42,466 nt of DNA from positions 1 through 42,466 of the forward strand of contig UBXV01000010.1 in NCBI GenBank assembly GCA_900469625.1, read 5' to 3'. Made by a program: the position numbers and the translations under genes. Shown one piece after another: positions 35,412 to 42,466 of this stretch. The first letter of the stretch is position 1. Each line of letters opens with the position of its first letter. The DNA comes from Hyphomicrobiales bacterium (GTDB lineage: Bacteria > Pseudomonadota > Alphaproteobacteria > Rhizobiales > Rhizobiaceae). The notes under the pieces were generated by a model. That model was not told the origin of the DNA. It saw only the letters and a program-made list of their open reading frames with translations, and ran no database searches.

Positions 35412-36718
35412 CCCCAGACGAAACCCTGGAAGCCATCCACACGGTTCTCGGCCAGCACATGATGCATCCGCACCTCGACGGCTTTGGCCCGGAGGCGCGG
35501 CTCAACGAGGACCTCTATCTGGATTCCGTGCTGATCCTGCAGATCTTCCTCAATCTGGAGCTGGAATACGGTCTGAGCGTGCCGGAAGAGGCTATCGCCC
35601 GCCAGGATGTCCAGACCGTTGCCGACCTCGTCGCCCTCTACCAGCCGAAGGCCGTCGCCTCCGTCGTCCCGTCGTTTCCACTGACCGGCGGCACGACCGA
35701 TGAAGGCGTGCACGGCGAGGCCTATTACGACATCAAGGTGCATTGCTTCGTCAGTTGTGTCTGCGACGGGCTGAAGCGCCAGGGCCTCGACCACCGGCCC
35801 TTCTACTTCGGCGTCTGGGACGCGAAATTCGCCGTGAGCGACCGTTTCCAGCTGCTCTATCACGCGCCCGATATCACCCAGGAGTTCTTCCGCGCCTGGT
35901 TCCAGCGGCTCTATGGCGTCACGGTCCGCGAATGGTACGATCCGGCAGCGAGCAAAAGCGACAATCTGGGCACGATGCTCGATCTCGTTCACCGCCGCAC
36001 GGACACCGGTTCCGTCATGGTCATGCTCGACATGTTCCACCTGCCGGAGCGGGAGAACAAGTTCAACCAGAACCCGTTCCCGCATTACCTCATGTTGCAG
36101 GAAACCGCCGATCCAAACACATGGTTCGTGCACGACCCCGATTACCGATGGGAAGGGGAGATCGCCCGGGACAAGGTGATCCATGCCGTGATGCAGCCAA
36201 CCGTCGGCGGGGGTTATGTCTTTGACAATGCCGAAGCGCGCGCCCCAGCCGCCGAGGACCTCAAGGCCTATTTCGAGGCCTGCTTCGTTGCGAAACGCAA
36301 CCCGCTTGTCGACAGCGTGCGCGAGATCGTCACGGCGCATCTGGAGGGGCGCGGCGGCATGGATCTTGCCGACCTGACGGCGGCCGTGCGCGAGCTGCCC
36401 GTCATCACCATCCGCAAATACGCCTATGAGCACGGCTTTGCCTTCTTCTGGCGGGCGCTGAAGCTGCCGGCGCGCGAATTCGAGGGCTGGTGCGACGAGA
36501 TCGAGACGCTGGTGCAGTCGCTGAAGGCGCTGCATTACGACTGCATGAAGCTGAGCCAGACCGGCAGCCACGCACTGGCTGCCCCGGTCTTCGAGCGATT
36601 GGCGGAAGCTGACCGCGCCGAGACGAAGCTGAAAGGCAAGCTCGCCGAGATCTTCGGTCTCTGGTGCGAGCAGAACGTCACTGCCGACATTCCCATGCTG
36701 AAAAGGGTTGCGCGATGA
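35408..36718 (+). CDS. asbDE: AsbD-AsbE fusion: aryl-carrier domain plus condensing enzyme
   Basis: 436 residues, about the sum of Bacillus AsbD (about 90) and AsbE (about 330). Residues 1-82 are a carrier domain with the phosphopantetheine site Ser40 in DLYLDSVLILQIF. A 20-25 residue linker (PKAVASVVPSFPLTGG) leads into an AsbE-like part (about 105-436) with HCFVSCVCDGLKRQGLDHRP, FYFGVWDAKFAV, FVHDPDYRWEG and a helical end. AsbE transfers the carrier-bound 3,4-dihydroxybenzoyl group to spermidine. No stop or frameshift lies between the parts, so this is a real fusion. It overlaps asbC and asbF (ATGA at both ends). A separate phosphopantetheinyl transferase must be encoded elsewhere. Confidence 0.9.
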   Translation: MTPDETLEAIHTVLGQHMMHPHLDGFGPEARLNEDLYLDSVLILQIFLNLELEYGLSVPEEAIARQDVQTVADLVALYQPKAVASVVPSFPLTGGTTDEGVHGEAYYDIKVHCFVSCVCDGLKRQGLDHRPFYFGVWDAKFAVSDRFQLLYHAPDITQEFFRAWFQRLYGVTVREWYDPAASKSDNLGTMLDLVHRRTDTGSVMVMLDMFHLPERENKFNQNPFPHYLMLQETADPNTWFVHDPDYRWEGEIARDKVIHAVMQPTVGGGYVFDNAEARAPAAEDLKAYFEACFVAKRNPLVDSVREIVTAHLEGRGGMDLADLTAAVRELPVITIRKYAYEHGFAFFWRALKLPAREFEGWCDEIETLVQSLKALHYDCMKLSQTGSHALAAPVFERLAEADRAETKLKGKLAEIFGLWCEQNVTADIPMLKRVAR

Positions 36719-37560
36719 ACATCTCGCTGTGCACGATCACGTTCCGTCATCACCTGATGTCGCTCGGCGAAATCGCCGCCTGGGCACAATCCAACGACTT
36801 CCAGGGCATCGAGCTCTGGGGCGCGCATGCGCGCAATCTGGCGCAACAGCCCGACCGCAACGCCGACTGGCTGGACACGTTCGGATTGAAGGTGCCGATG
36901 ATCAGCGACTATCTGCCCCTCGAAGGCGATGCGGAGACGCTCAGGCTGAAGACAGTCGAGCTTTGCCGGCTCGCCCGCCGCTGGCGCACCCGCAAGATCC
37001 GCACCTTTGCCGGCAACAGCGGCAGCCTCTCCGTTTGTGAAGATGAACGGCAACGCATCGTGGAGCGGCTGCGGGAGATATGCGCTGTTGTCGCCGGCTA
37101 CGGCATCCAGTTGCTAGCCGAAACGCACCCGAAGACGCTGGCCGATACCGCCGCCTCGACATCGCGACTGATCGAAGAGGTGGATCATCCCGCCTTTGCC
37201 ATCAACTTCGATACCCTCCATGTCTGGGAGGGCGGCGACGACCCCATTGCCGTCCTGCGGAAGATGAAGCCGCACATCCGCCACTACCACCTGAAGAACG
37301 TGCGCGACCGGACGGACCTCGCGGTCTTCGAGCCGGCCAACGTCTATGCCGCCGCCGGGCGGCGCGACGGCATGACGCCGCTGTTCGAGGGCACCGTCGA
37401 TTATGCCGATTTCCTCGCGGAGATCGCCGGCGACGGCCAGATCGATGCCTCGCTCGAATGGTTCGGCAACGATTGCCTCGACGTCCTCAGGCGCGACCGC
37501 CGGCAGGTTCGCCGGGTCATCGAGGGACAGGAACCGGTACGGCGCTCAGTCAACTTTTAG
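36715..37560 (+). CDS. asbF: 3-dehydroshikimate dehydratase AsbF-like
   Basis: 281 residues, matching AsbF (about 280). A TIM-barrel of the xylose-isomerase-like superfamily: MNISLCTITFRHHLMSLGEI at the N-terminus, GIELWGAHARN, and the metal-ligand set Glu136 (LLAETHP), Asp166 (INFDTLHVW), His192 (HYHLKNV) and Glu248 (ASLEWFG). It converts 3-dehydroshikimate to 3,4-dihydroxybenzoate, diverting shikimate-pathway carbon into the siderophore. Last gene of the operon; its ATG overlaps the stop of the fusion gene. An intrinsic terminator follows 46 bases later. Confidence 0.94.
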   Translation: MNISLCTITFRHHLMSLGEIAAWAQSNDFQGIELWGAHARNLAQQPDRNADWLDTFGLKVPMISDYLPLEGDAETLRLKTVELCRLARRWRTRKIRTFAGNSGSLSVCEDERQRIVERLREICAVVAGYGIQLLAETHPKTLADTAASTSRLIEEVDHPAFAINFDTLHVWEGGDDPIAVLRKMKPHIRHYHLKNVRDRTDLAVFEPANVYAAAGRRDGMTPLFEGTVDYADFLAEIAGDGQIDASLEWFGNDCLDVLRRDRRQVRRVIEGQEPVRRSVNF

Positions 37561-37605
37561 TGATTGCAACCGGCGCTGATAACAGGTCGATTTTCATGGA
37601 ACGAT

Positions 37606-37643
37606 AAAAAATGGCCCCAGCAACGCGCCGGGGCCCATTTTTT
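37606..37643 (+). terminator. Intrinsic terminator of the asb operon
   Basis: An A6-TGGCCCC arm pairs with GGGGCCCA-T6 around an 11-base loop, with one extra C on the right side. The GC stem followed by six T is a classic Rho-independent terminator. The matching A6 on the left would let it work leftward too, though there is no leftward gene close by (the next, ending at 38038, comes from the right). Confidence 0.9.
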
Positions 37644-38037
37644 GTTATTGTTCTGGTATTGCAAATATCTAATTTATATATTTTTGAAGCACCGAAATAC
37701 TGCCTCGTTCGCGGCTTTGCTCATTTTAGTCTTGGAGCGGACGAGCTGTGCTCTACGTCCCTACTCTCGCAATCTTGCCGATGAAAATCAATCAACTTTT
37801 ATGGGTCAATTTTTCATCGAACGATGCCGCAGCACGGGCGAAGGTTGCACTGCGCATAAGCGCATGCCCCCGTAGGTCCGCGGCTGAACGATCGCTACGC
37901 CCGCATCGACTCTCTAAAGAAACCGCGGAACATCCGGCTGGCTCCGCCGGAAGGAGATGAAAATTTCAAGCGTCATGACGCACGAATTTTCATCGCCCCC
38001 GCATTTATGACCAGAAGCAGCGGCGTATTGCCGGCGG
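37644..38037. other. AT-rich intergenic island with inverted repeats
   Basis: 394 bases with no supported gene; the first third is among the most AT-rich DNA in the window. It contains CGATGAAAA (37779-37787) facing TTTTCATCG (37811-37819), a CCGGC/GCCGG hairpin near 37935-37951, and a nested dyad at 37956-37994 (GATGAAAATT and AATTTTCATC flanking the 12-base palindrome GCGTCATGACGC at 37970-37981). TTTTCAT(G/C)GAACGAT occurs at 37591-37605 and 37811-37825. It may be a remnant of a mobile or repeated element. Confidence 0.45.
37956..37994. repeat. Nested inverted repeat GATGAAAATT...AATTTTCATC
   Basis: Ten-base outer arms (37956-37965, 37985-37994) enclose the perfect 12-base palindrome GCGTCATGACGC. 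It lies about 45 bases downstream of the leftward YceH gene's stop and could act as its terminator, with the AATTTTCATC/GATGAAAATT arms as stem, but no T-run follows. Confidence 0.45.
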
Positions 38038-38688
38038 TCAATTTCCCCTGAGGGCAGCGACCTCCGCCTGGAGTGTCGCGACCGTCTCTTCGAGAGCCCG
38101 CAGGCGCTGCTCCAGTTCCGACAGACCGGCGCCGCCAAAGGCGGCTGCACCCGGCGTGGCGACGGCCGTCTGGTCGACCTCCCCGGACAGAAGATGCGCG
38201 AAGCGATCCTCGCGCTGGCCGGCGCCGCGGTTGAGCTGGATGATCAGCGGCGGCCGCCTGCCGATCATCAGGTCGAGATTGTCCTTCAGATCCTCGACCG
38301 ACTGGAAGCGCGCCATGCGTTCGCTGCGCGACCAGAGTTCATAGGCCGTCTGCGGACCGCGCAGCAACAGGAGGCCAAGCACGACGATTTGCGGTGAGGT
38401 CAGCGAAAAGCGGTTGGCGGCGAGGTGTTCGTAGCGCTCGACGCGCGAAGCGAAGGCCTGGCGGACAAGGCCTTTCTGAGAAAGCGTACCGAGCGCCCGG
38501 TGCACGTCGGCCTGTTCCAGCGCCATCACCGGATCGCGCGCCGTCTTCTGATTGGCGGCGGAGTGCAGGGAGTTGAGCGTCAGCGGATAGACGTCGGGCG
38601 TCGTTTCCTTCTTCTCGATCAGGCAGCCGAGGACACGGGCTTCGATCGCATTGAGTTCCGGAAAATCGGTGTCTGAATTGGTGTTCAT
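38038..38688 (-). CDS. yceH: YceH-family protein (DUF480)
   Basis: 216 residues, normal for the family. Begins with ELNAIEARVLGCLIEKKETT and PDVYPLTLNSLHSAANQKTA, the family hallmark, followed by two winged-helix repeats (VHRALGTLSQKGLVRQAFAS; LTSPQIVVLGLLLLRGPQTA) and a C-terminal coiled coil (LSELEQRLRALEETVATLQA). Soluble. Its function is not established, although the fold suggests DNA binding. It stands alone between the asb terminator region and a divergent gene. Confidence 0.95.
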   Translation of the reverse strand: MNTNSDTDFPELNAIEARVLGCLIEKKETTPDVYPLTLNSLHSAANQKTARDPVMALEQADVHRALGTLSQKGLVRQAFASRVERYEHLAANRFSLTSPQIVVLGLLLLRGPQTAYELWSRSERMARFQSVEDLKDNLDLMIGRRPPLIIQLNRGAGQREDRFAHLLSGEVDQTAVATPGAAAFGGAGLSELEQRLRALEETVATLQAEVAALRGN

Positions 38689-39122
38689 AAGCTCACTCTT
38701 CTCGGCACGGGGTCAACGGCAACCCAAAGGCTTCTCCAGGGACGGACGATCTCAGCCAGGCCCGTCGCCGGCTGCGGCAACGGCCGCCTCGATCAACCGC
38801 GCCCTTCGATAACGCGTTGATGGACCAAGGCCAAGTTGCTTTGCCGTTTCCACCGCATATATCTCGCTTGCGGTGAGGCCTCGCGGTGCACGCTGAGGTC
38901 GAGCGCGCACCGGATCATCATTATTTTGCCGACGACGAGGCGGCCGTAAGATCGATCACGATTGTGCCGCAGTTCGCGCCGATAGGATGCCCGTCAGTTC
39001 AGCTTAACCCGCCACAATCTGCCACCCTCGCCACCGCCGTCCAGCACGCAGCGTCGCCTTCTTCGGCGGTCGCCGTGCCCGCTGCCGACGGCTTTCGAAA
39101 ACCGCCACCACAGAAGCCTCCC
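38689..39122. other. Intergenic region between YceH and membrane hydrolase-like gene
   Basis: 434 bases. A plus-strand frame in register with the next gene is open from 38886, but its 79 extra codons are low-complexity (Pro/Ala-rich) with no ribosome site, so I treat it as non-coding. No clear promoter, repeat or RNA was seen. Confidence 0.45.
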
Positions 39123-40349
39123 ATGCCGCGTACCAACATGCCGCGTATCAAGAAGAGGGTCGTCCTGCACTTTCCCGGCTTCGAGCCACTCGACGCCGAG
39201 GCGCATCGCCAACGCTACGAGCGCTCGGCACAGCAGAGCGCCAAGGTCTGGGCCTTCAGCTCCGCTGTCGGGCCGCTCGCCGGCGCGCATTTCGACGTCG
39301 CCAGCGCCGGGCCGCATTGGCAGACCGCAAGCCGCATCCACGTCTTCGACCACAACGTCCTCGTCGATGCCCTTGGCCGCCGGTCGCTCATTCGCCGGCT
39401 GGGTGGTGGATTTGCCAGTGCCCTGCGTGTAACGGTCGATGGCGGACTTTGGGGCTATTTTCGCCACGCATGGCGGTTCGGCCTGTTTTTCCTGTTCCCG
39501 TTTCTGCTGGTTTTCCTGATGACCGCAACGGTGCTCGCCGTCGCGTCCAGTCCCTACTGGCTGGGCCTGTCGGGTTGGAACCTGGCGTGGAGCGCGCCGC
39601 TTTCGGCTCTTCTGCTGCACCGGATCCTGCTGCCTTTCGCAGCCCGGTTCCACACGCTGCACCTGTTTGCCGACTGGGAAATGGCAGCCGCGCTCGCACG
39701 GCTCGACCGGCCCGACTTCAACCGCTGGCTCGACGACTGCGCCGACGCCGCTCACGCGGCGTTGAACGAAGAGGCGGACGAATATCTGATCAGTTCGCAT
39801 AGCATGGGCTCGAGCGTGGCCGCTCACGTGATCGGCATCCTGCTCGAGCGGCAGCCGGATGTTTTCAAGGGCAAACGGGTGGTGTTTGCAACGCTCGGCG
39901 GCGCGATCCTGCAATGCGCCCTGATGCGGTCGGCGCATGCCCTACGCACTCGGGTTGGCGCGATCGCCGCCACGCGGGAGATCTTCTGGTTCGAGGTCCA
40001 GTGCCTGACGGATGTGGTCAACTTCTACAAGACACGCGTTGTCGCGCTTTGCGGTCATGCGCGCGAGAAGCAGCCGCCGATTGCCTATATCAAGGTCAGG
40101 CTCATGCTGTCGGCGGATCGCTACCGCAGGATCAAACGCAATTTCCTGCGCGTCCATCGCCAATACGTACTCGACCCGGATGTCAGGGCGTCCTTCGATT
40201 TCACCCTGATGACGGCGGGCCCGCTGCCGGCGGCCGAATTCGCAGATTTTTCACGGACAAACCTCCCGGCGCTTCCAGGCCGGGACGCCGTCAACGACGA
40301 CAGCCCGCCTGCAGCGCGTGGCGAGCATCGCGAGAGGCGCGAAGCCTGA
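39123..40349 (+). CDS. Membrane-anchored alpha/beta-hydrolase-like protein
   Basis: 408 residues from ATG 39123; ATG 39138 is a second choice and a longer start cannot be fully excluded. An N-terminal KKRVVLHFPGFEPLD looks like a hydrolase oxyanion-hole strand. Two membrane segments follow (about 118-140, FGLFFLFPFLLVFLMTATVL; about 153-172). The C-terminal part has ISSHSMGSSVAAHVIG, a G/S-x-S-x-G nucleophile elbow with Ser near residue 225. An acid/His pair could not be assigned with confidence. The order hydrolase strand, membrane hairpin, nucleophile suggests the active site faces the cytoplasm. Its stop lies in a strong hairpin shared with the convergent tetR gene. Function unknown; a lipase or esterase role is possible. 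Confidence 0.75.
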   Translation: MPRTNMPRIKKRVVLHFPGFEPLDAEAHRQRYERSAQQSAKVWAFSSAVGPLAGAHFDVASAGPHWQTASRIHVFDHNVLVDALGRRSLIRRLGGGFASALRVTVDGGLWGYFRHAWRFGLFFLFPFLLVFLMTATVLAVASSPYWLGLSGWNLAWSAPLSALLLHRILLPFAARFHTLHLFADWEMAAALARLDRPDFNRWLDDCADAAHAALNEEADEYLISSHSMGSSVAAHVIGILLERQPDVFKGKRVVFATLGGAILQCALMRSAHALRTRVGAIAATREIFWFEVQCLTDVVNFYKTRVVALCGHAREKQPPIAYIKVRLMLSADRYRRIKRNFLRVHRQYVLDPDVRASFDFTLMTAGPLPAAEFADFSRTNLPALPGRDAVNDDSPPAARGEHRERREA

Positions 40350-40373
40350 CGCCCCGCGACGTCAGGCTTCGCG
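40338..40373. terminator. Shared hairpin containing both convergent stop codons
   Basis: CGCGAAGCCTGACG (40338-40351) pairs perfectly with CGTCAGGCTTCGCG (40360-40373) around an 8-base loop. The stem includes the TGA of the plus-strand gene (40347-40349) and of the minus-strand tetR gene (40364-40362). Both proteins therefore end in Arg-Glu-Ala. Probable two-way terminator, without a T-run. Confidence 0.7.
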
Positions 40374-40988
40374 TCCCGGCAGATCCAGCAAGGCCTGCAG
40401 ACCGGCAAGCTGAAAGCGCCAGAAGAGTTCGAACGCGGCGGCAATCGCCGCTGCGTCGCGGTGGCCGGCAAGGATGTCGCCGATCGTGTCGATCGTTCGC
40501 GTGAACGTGGTCTCAAGCGTGAAGCGCAAGAGCGGCGTCAGAGCCTCGTCCCCGTAGCGGTCGGTAACGTAGCGCGACGCCAGTCGCAGCAATTCCCGGC
40601 TCATCAGTTGCGACATGTGGGCATAACGCGTCCCCTGTCCGCCGCGAAGCAGGATGATTACCACGAGCCGATGCTCGATCAGAAACTGCAGAAAGGCCCG
40701 CGCGCGCTCGGATCCGGCGGCATTTGCCGAAGACCATTGCTCTATGCCTCCAAGTTCGCGCACGCGGGCGCGCATCAGTCTCAGGAGCCTTGCGGCCAGC
40801 GCCGGGGTCACGACGGCGTGAAACAGCGCATCCTTGTGCTCGACATATTTGTATATGTTGCTCGGGCTCGTTCCCGCCCGCTCGGCAACATCGGCCAATT
40901 TCGCCGCGGCAAACCCTTTCTCGGCAAAGACCTCTGCCGCGGATGCAAGGACCCGCACACGGACACTCTCCTTCAACCGTTGCGGCAT
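40362..40988 (-). CDS. TetR-family transcriptional regulator
   Basis: 208 residues from ATG 40988 (MPQRLKESVRVRVLASAAEV); upstream in-frame readings are shadows of the amidase gene. The TetR HTH (about 10-55) shows AAEVFAEKGFAAAKLADVAE and RAGTSPSNIYKYVEHKDALF. The C-terminal part is an all-helical ligand domain. It overlaps the end of the amidase gene by 16 bases and is probably co-transcribed with it, so it likely represses the amidase-tetR operon. Ligand unknown, perhaps the amidase substrate or product. Confidence 0.92.
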   Translation of the reverse strand: MPQRLKESVRVRVLASAAEVFAEKGFAAAKLADVAERAGTSPSNIYKYVEHKDALFHAVVTPALAARLLRLMRARVRELGGIEQWSSANAAGSERARAFLQFLIEHRLVVIILLRGGQGTRYAHMSQLMSRELLRLASRYVTDRYGDEALTPLLRFTLETTFTRTIDTIGDILAGHRDAAAIAAAFELFWRFQLAGLQALLDLPGREA

Positions 40989-42433
40989 GCGAGGCGCTCG
41001 GCGAGACGATCGAGATGTTTTGCCCAGGGGGCCATTTCCTCCAGCTGGAAGGCCAGGGAGAACAACAGTGCGTCGCGCCCGGGGGCCGCGGCGAAATGGC
41101 AGCCGATCGGCAGGTCGTCTGCGGACCAGTGAAGCGGCACCGACATCGCCGGCCATCCGGCCAGTGACGCCACGACGGTGTATCCGGCGAGGTCCTCGGT
41201 GAAGGCGATGAGCGCATCGGGATCGCTGTCGGGCCCGTATTGGCCGAGCGGAAACGCCGTGAAGGAGACGGTGGGAGACAACAGCACGTCATAGTCTGCG
41301 ATGAACCGGTTGGCGGCGTCATCGGCGGCAGTGAGCGCTGCCACCGAACGGCCGATGTCGTCAGCAGAAAGCGACCGGCTGCGCCGAACGATCTCGCGCG
41401 TGTACGGCTCGAAGACGGCTTCGTCGAACGCCGCGCCCATGTGGCTGTGGATCTGATCGAACAGGCCGGCAAGGCCGAGCCCCGTCAAGGCGAAGAAGGC
41501 GTCGCTCGTCGCCTTCGACGTAACCTGCGGCCCTGCGCAGGCTATGACCTCGTGACCGAGGGCCTCGCACAGGGCGATCGCCCGATCGAGCGCTTGATCC
41601 GCAGCCTGCGTGGCGGCGCGATCAAGGCTGTCCCTGCGAAAGACGCCAATCCGCAAAGGCTTTGCCGTGACGGAACCGAGCGCTGCGCACGTCGGCAGCG
41701 GCCGGTCGAGATCCGGCCTTTCCGTTGCCGCGAGCCAGACGGCACTGTCGCGGACCGACCGGCTGACGCAATGATCGCTGATCAGCCGAGCCGTCGGCAT
41801 CGTCGGCGGCAACCCTGCCGAGACCGTGCGGCCACGGCTCGGCTTGTAGCCGAACAGTCCGCAGAAAGACGCCGGGCCCCGGATCGAGCCGCCACCGTCT
41901 GAAGCATGCGCGATCGGAACCATGCCCGACGCCACGGCAGCAACCGCGCCGCCCGACGATCCGCCGGTGGAAAGGTCCGTGTTCCAGGGATTCCTCGTCG
42001 CGCCATGGGCCAACGTCTCGGTCGTGCCGATGAGGCCGAACTCGGAGGTCGTCGACTTGCCGAGAACGACGAGACCGGCGGCATCCAGTGCGTTGACATA
42101 ATCCGATCCCCCCTGCGCCGGCTGGCCCTTGAACAGGCGCGTGCCGAAGCCCGCCGAATGACCGGGATAGGGGAGCAGGTCCTTGAGCAGGGTCGGCACG
42201 CCCGCAAACGGGCCGGATAATTGCCTCGTGCGGGCCCGGGCACGTGCCCTGTCGAAATCGTAAGATGCCAGCGCGTTGACATGCGGGTTCACCAGTTCGA
42301 TGCGTGCGATCGCCGCATCGACCAATTCGAGCGCGGATACTTCGCCCCGCGCCACCATGCCCGCCTGCTGGACCGCGTCCATGCAGACGAAGGGATCCAC
42401 TTGCCGGCTGACACCGGTTTCCGCCTCGCGCAT
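40973..42433 (-). CDS. Amidase signature family hydrolase
   Basis: 486 residues. Start ATG 42433 has AGGAG seven bases upstream; TTG 42439 is less likely. The Ser-cisSer-Lys triad is present: Lys in GVPTLLKDLLPYPG, the cis-Ser in DLSTGGSSGGAVAAVASG, and the nucleophile Ser in ASDGGGSIRGPASFCGLFGY. The C-terminal region has NRFIADYDVLLSPTVSFTAF and a typical substrate-lid end. It hydrolyses amides to acid plus ammonia or amine; relatives include 6-aminohexanoate-cyclic-dimer hydrolase and indoleacetamide hydrolase. No GatB/GatC neighbours, so it is not the tRNA amidotransferase subunit. Followed and overlapped by a tetR gene. Its promoter must lie near the right edge or beyond. Confidence 0.93.
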   Translation of the reverse strand: MREAETGVSRQVDPFVCMDAVQQAGMVARGEVSALELVDAAIARIELVNPHVNALASYDFDRARARARTRQLSGPFAGVPTLLKDLLPYPGHSAGFGTRLFKGQPAQGGSDYVNALDAAGLVVLGKSTTSEFGLIGTTETLAHGATRNPWNTDLSTGGSSGGAVAAVASGMVPIAHASDGGGSIRGPASFCGLFGYKPSRGRTVSAGLPPTMPTARLISDHCVSRSVRDSAVWLAATERPDLDRPLPTCAALGSVTAKPLRIGVFRRDSLDRAATQAADQALDRAIALCEALGHEVIACAGPQVTSKATSDAFFALTGLGLAGLFDQIHSHMGAAFDEAVFEPYTREIVRRSRSLSADDIGRSVAALTAADDAANRFIADYDVLLSPTVSFTAFPLGQYGPDSDPDALIAFTEDLAGYTVVASLAGWPAMSVPLHWSADDLPIGCHFAAAPGRDALLFSLAFQLEEMAPWAKHLDRLAERLACRNG

Positions 42434-42466
42434 CGGCAATCTCCTCGCTTGAATATCAAAAGAGAA

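Noticed and set aside
37564-37875. A 103-codon plus-strand frame after asbF
   Set aside because: It begins before and runs through the asb terminator and an AT-rich region, with no ribosome site and no family pattern.
38886-39122. 79-codon N-terminal extension of the membrane hydrolase-like protein
   Set aside because: Low-complexity Pro/Ala-rich translation, no ribosome site; the internal ATG at 39123 begins a more protein-like sequence. A longer start is still possible.
1-42466. tRNA or rRNA genes, insertion sequences, CRISPR arrays, phage genes
   Set aside because: I looked for cloverleaf ends, transposase and integrase motifs, and regular repeat-spacer patterns on both strands and found none that hold up by eye.

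Overview
The window is high-GC DNA, densely packed with short intergenic gaps. It looks like an alphaproteobacterial chromosome or megaplasmid, most likely Hyphomicrobiales/Rhizobiaceae. That assignment rests on gene content (RTX heme peroxidase, COG3904-type ClpP-like periplasmic protein, BenE/MocR and LysR pairs), not on a marker gene. I see no rRNA, tRNA, insertion sequence, integrase or CRISPR array.

Layout. (1) 1-6818, minus: a giant secreted RTX heme peroxidase of the MopA (Mn(II)-oxidising peroxidase) type, cut by the left edge, with a divergent NarL/FixJ response regulator (7258-7938). (2) 8090-10911: a BenE-type transporter divergent from a MocR/PdxR-type regulator, with a perfect palindrome between them. 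(3) 11268-18360: a compact four-gene plus-strand cluster: O-methyltransferase, covalent-FAD (BBE-like) oxidase, FemAB/GNAT-like acyltransferase and a 1177-residue synthetase. The synthetase has a Lys2-like adenylation domain and a carrier domain fused to a PLP-dependent alpha-oxoamine synthase. It should make an alpha-aminoketone and is the best candidate here for an undescribed pathway. (4) 18449-27865: regulator/enzyme pairs (LysR with GMC oxidoreductase, LysR with DHA2-type MFS exporter), an exported alpha/beta hydrolase, a membrane protein behind a Pho-box-like repeat, and a prolyl oligopeptidase. (5) 27908-30037: a ClpP-like periplasmic protein and two small unknown genes. (6) 30633-37560: a complete petrobactin-type siderophore operon asbA-asbB-asbC-asbDE-asbF. 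All junctions overlap, AsbD is fused to AsbE, and the operon ends in a strong intrinsic terminator. (7) 38038-42433: a YceH-family protein, a membrane-anchored alpha/beta-hydrolase-like protein, and an amidase-TetR operon.

How the parts work together. In the asb operon, AsbF should make 3,4-dihydroxybenzoate from 3-dehydroshikimate. AsbC should adenylate it and load it on the AsbD part of the fusion, and the AsbE part should transfer it to spermidine. AsbA and AsbB should join the arms to citrate. No uptake or export genes for the siderophore lie in the window. In the 11-18 kb cluster the megasynthetase would activate a carboxylic (probably amino) acid and release it by decarboxylative condensation with a second amino acid. 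The acyltransferase-like, FAD and methyltransferase proteins would then tailor the product. Substrates cannot be read from sequence alone.
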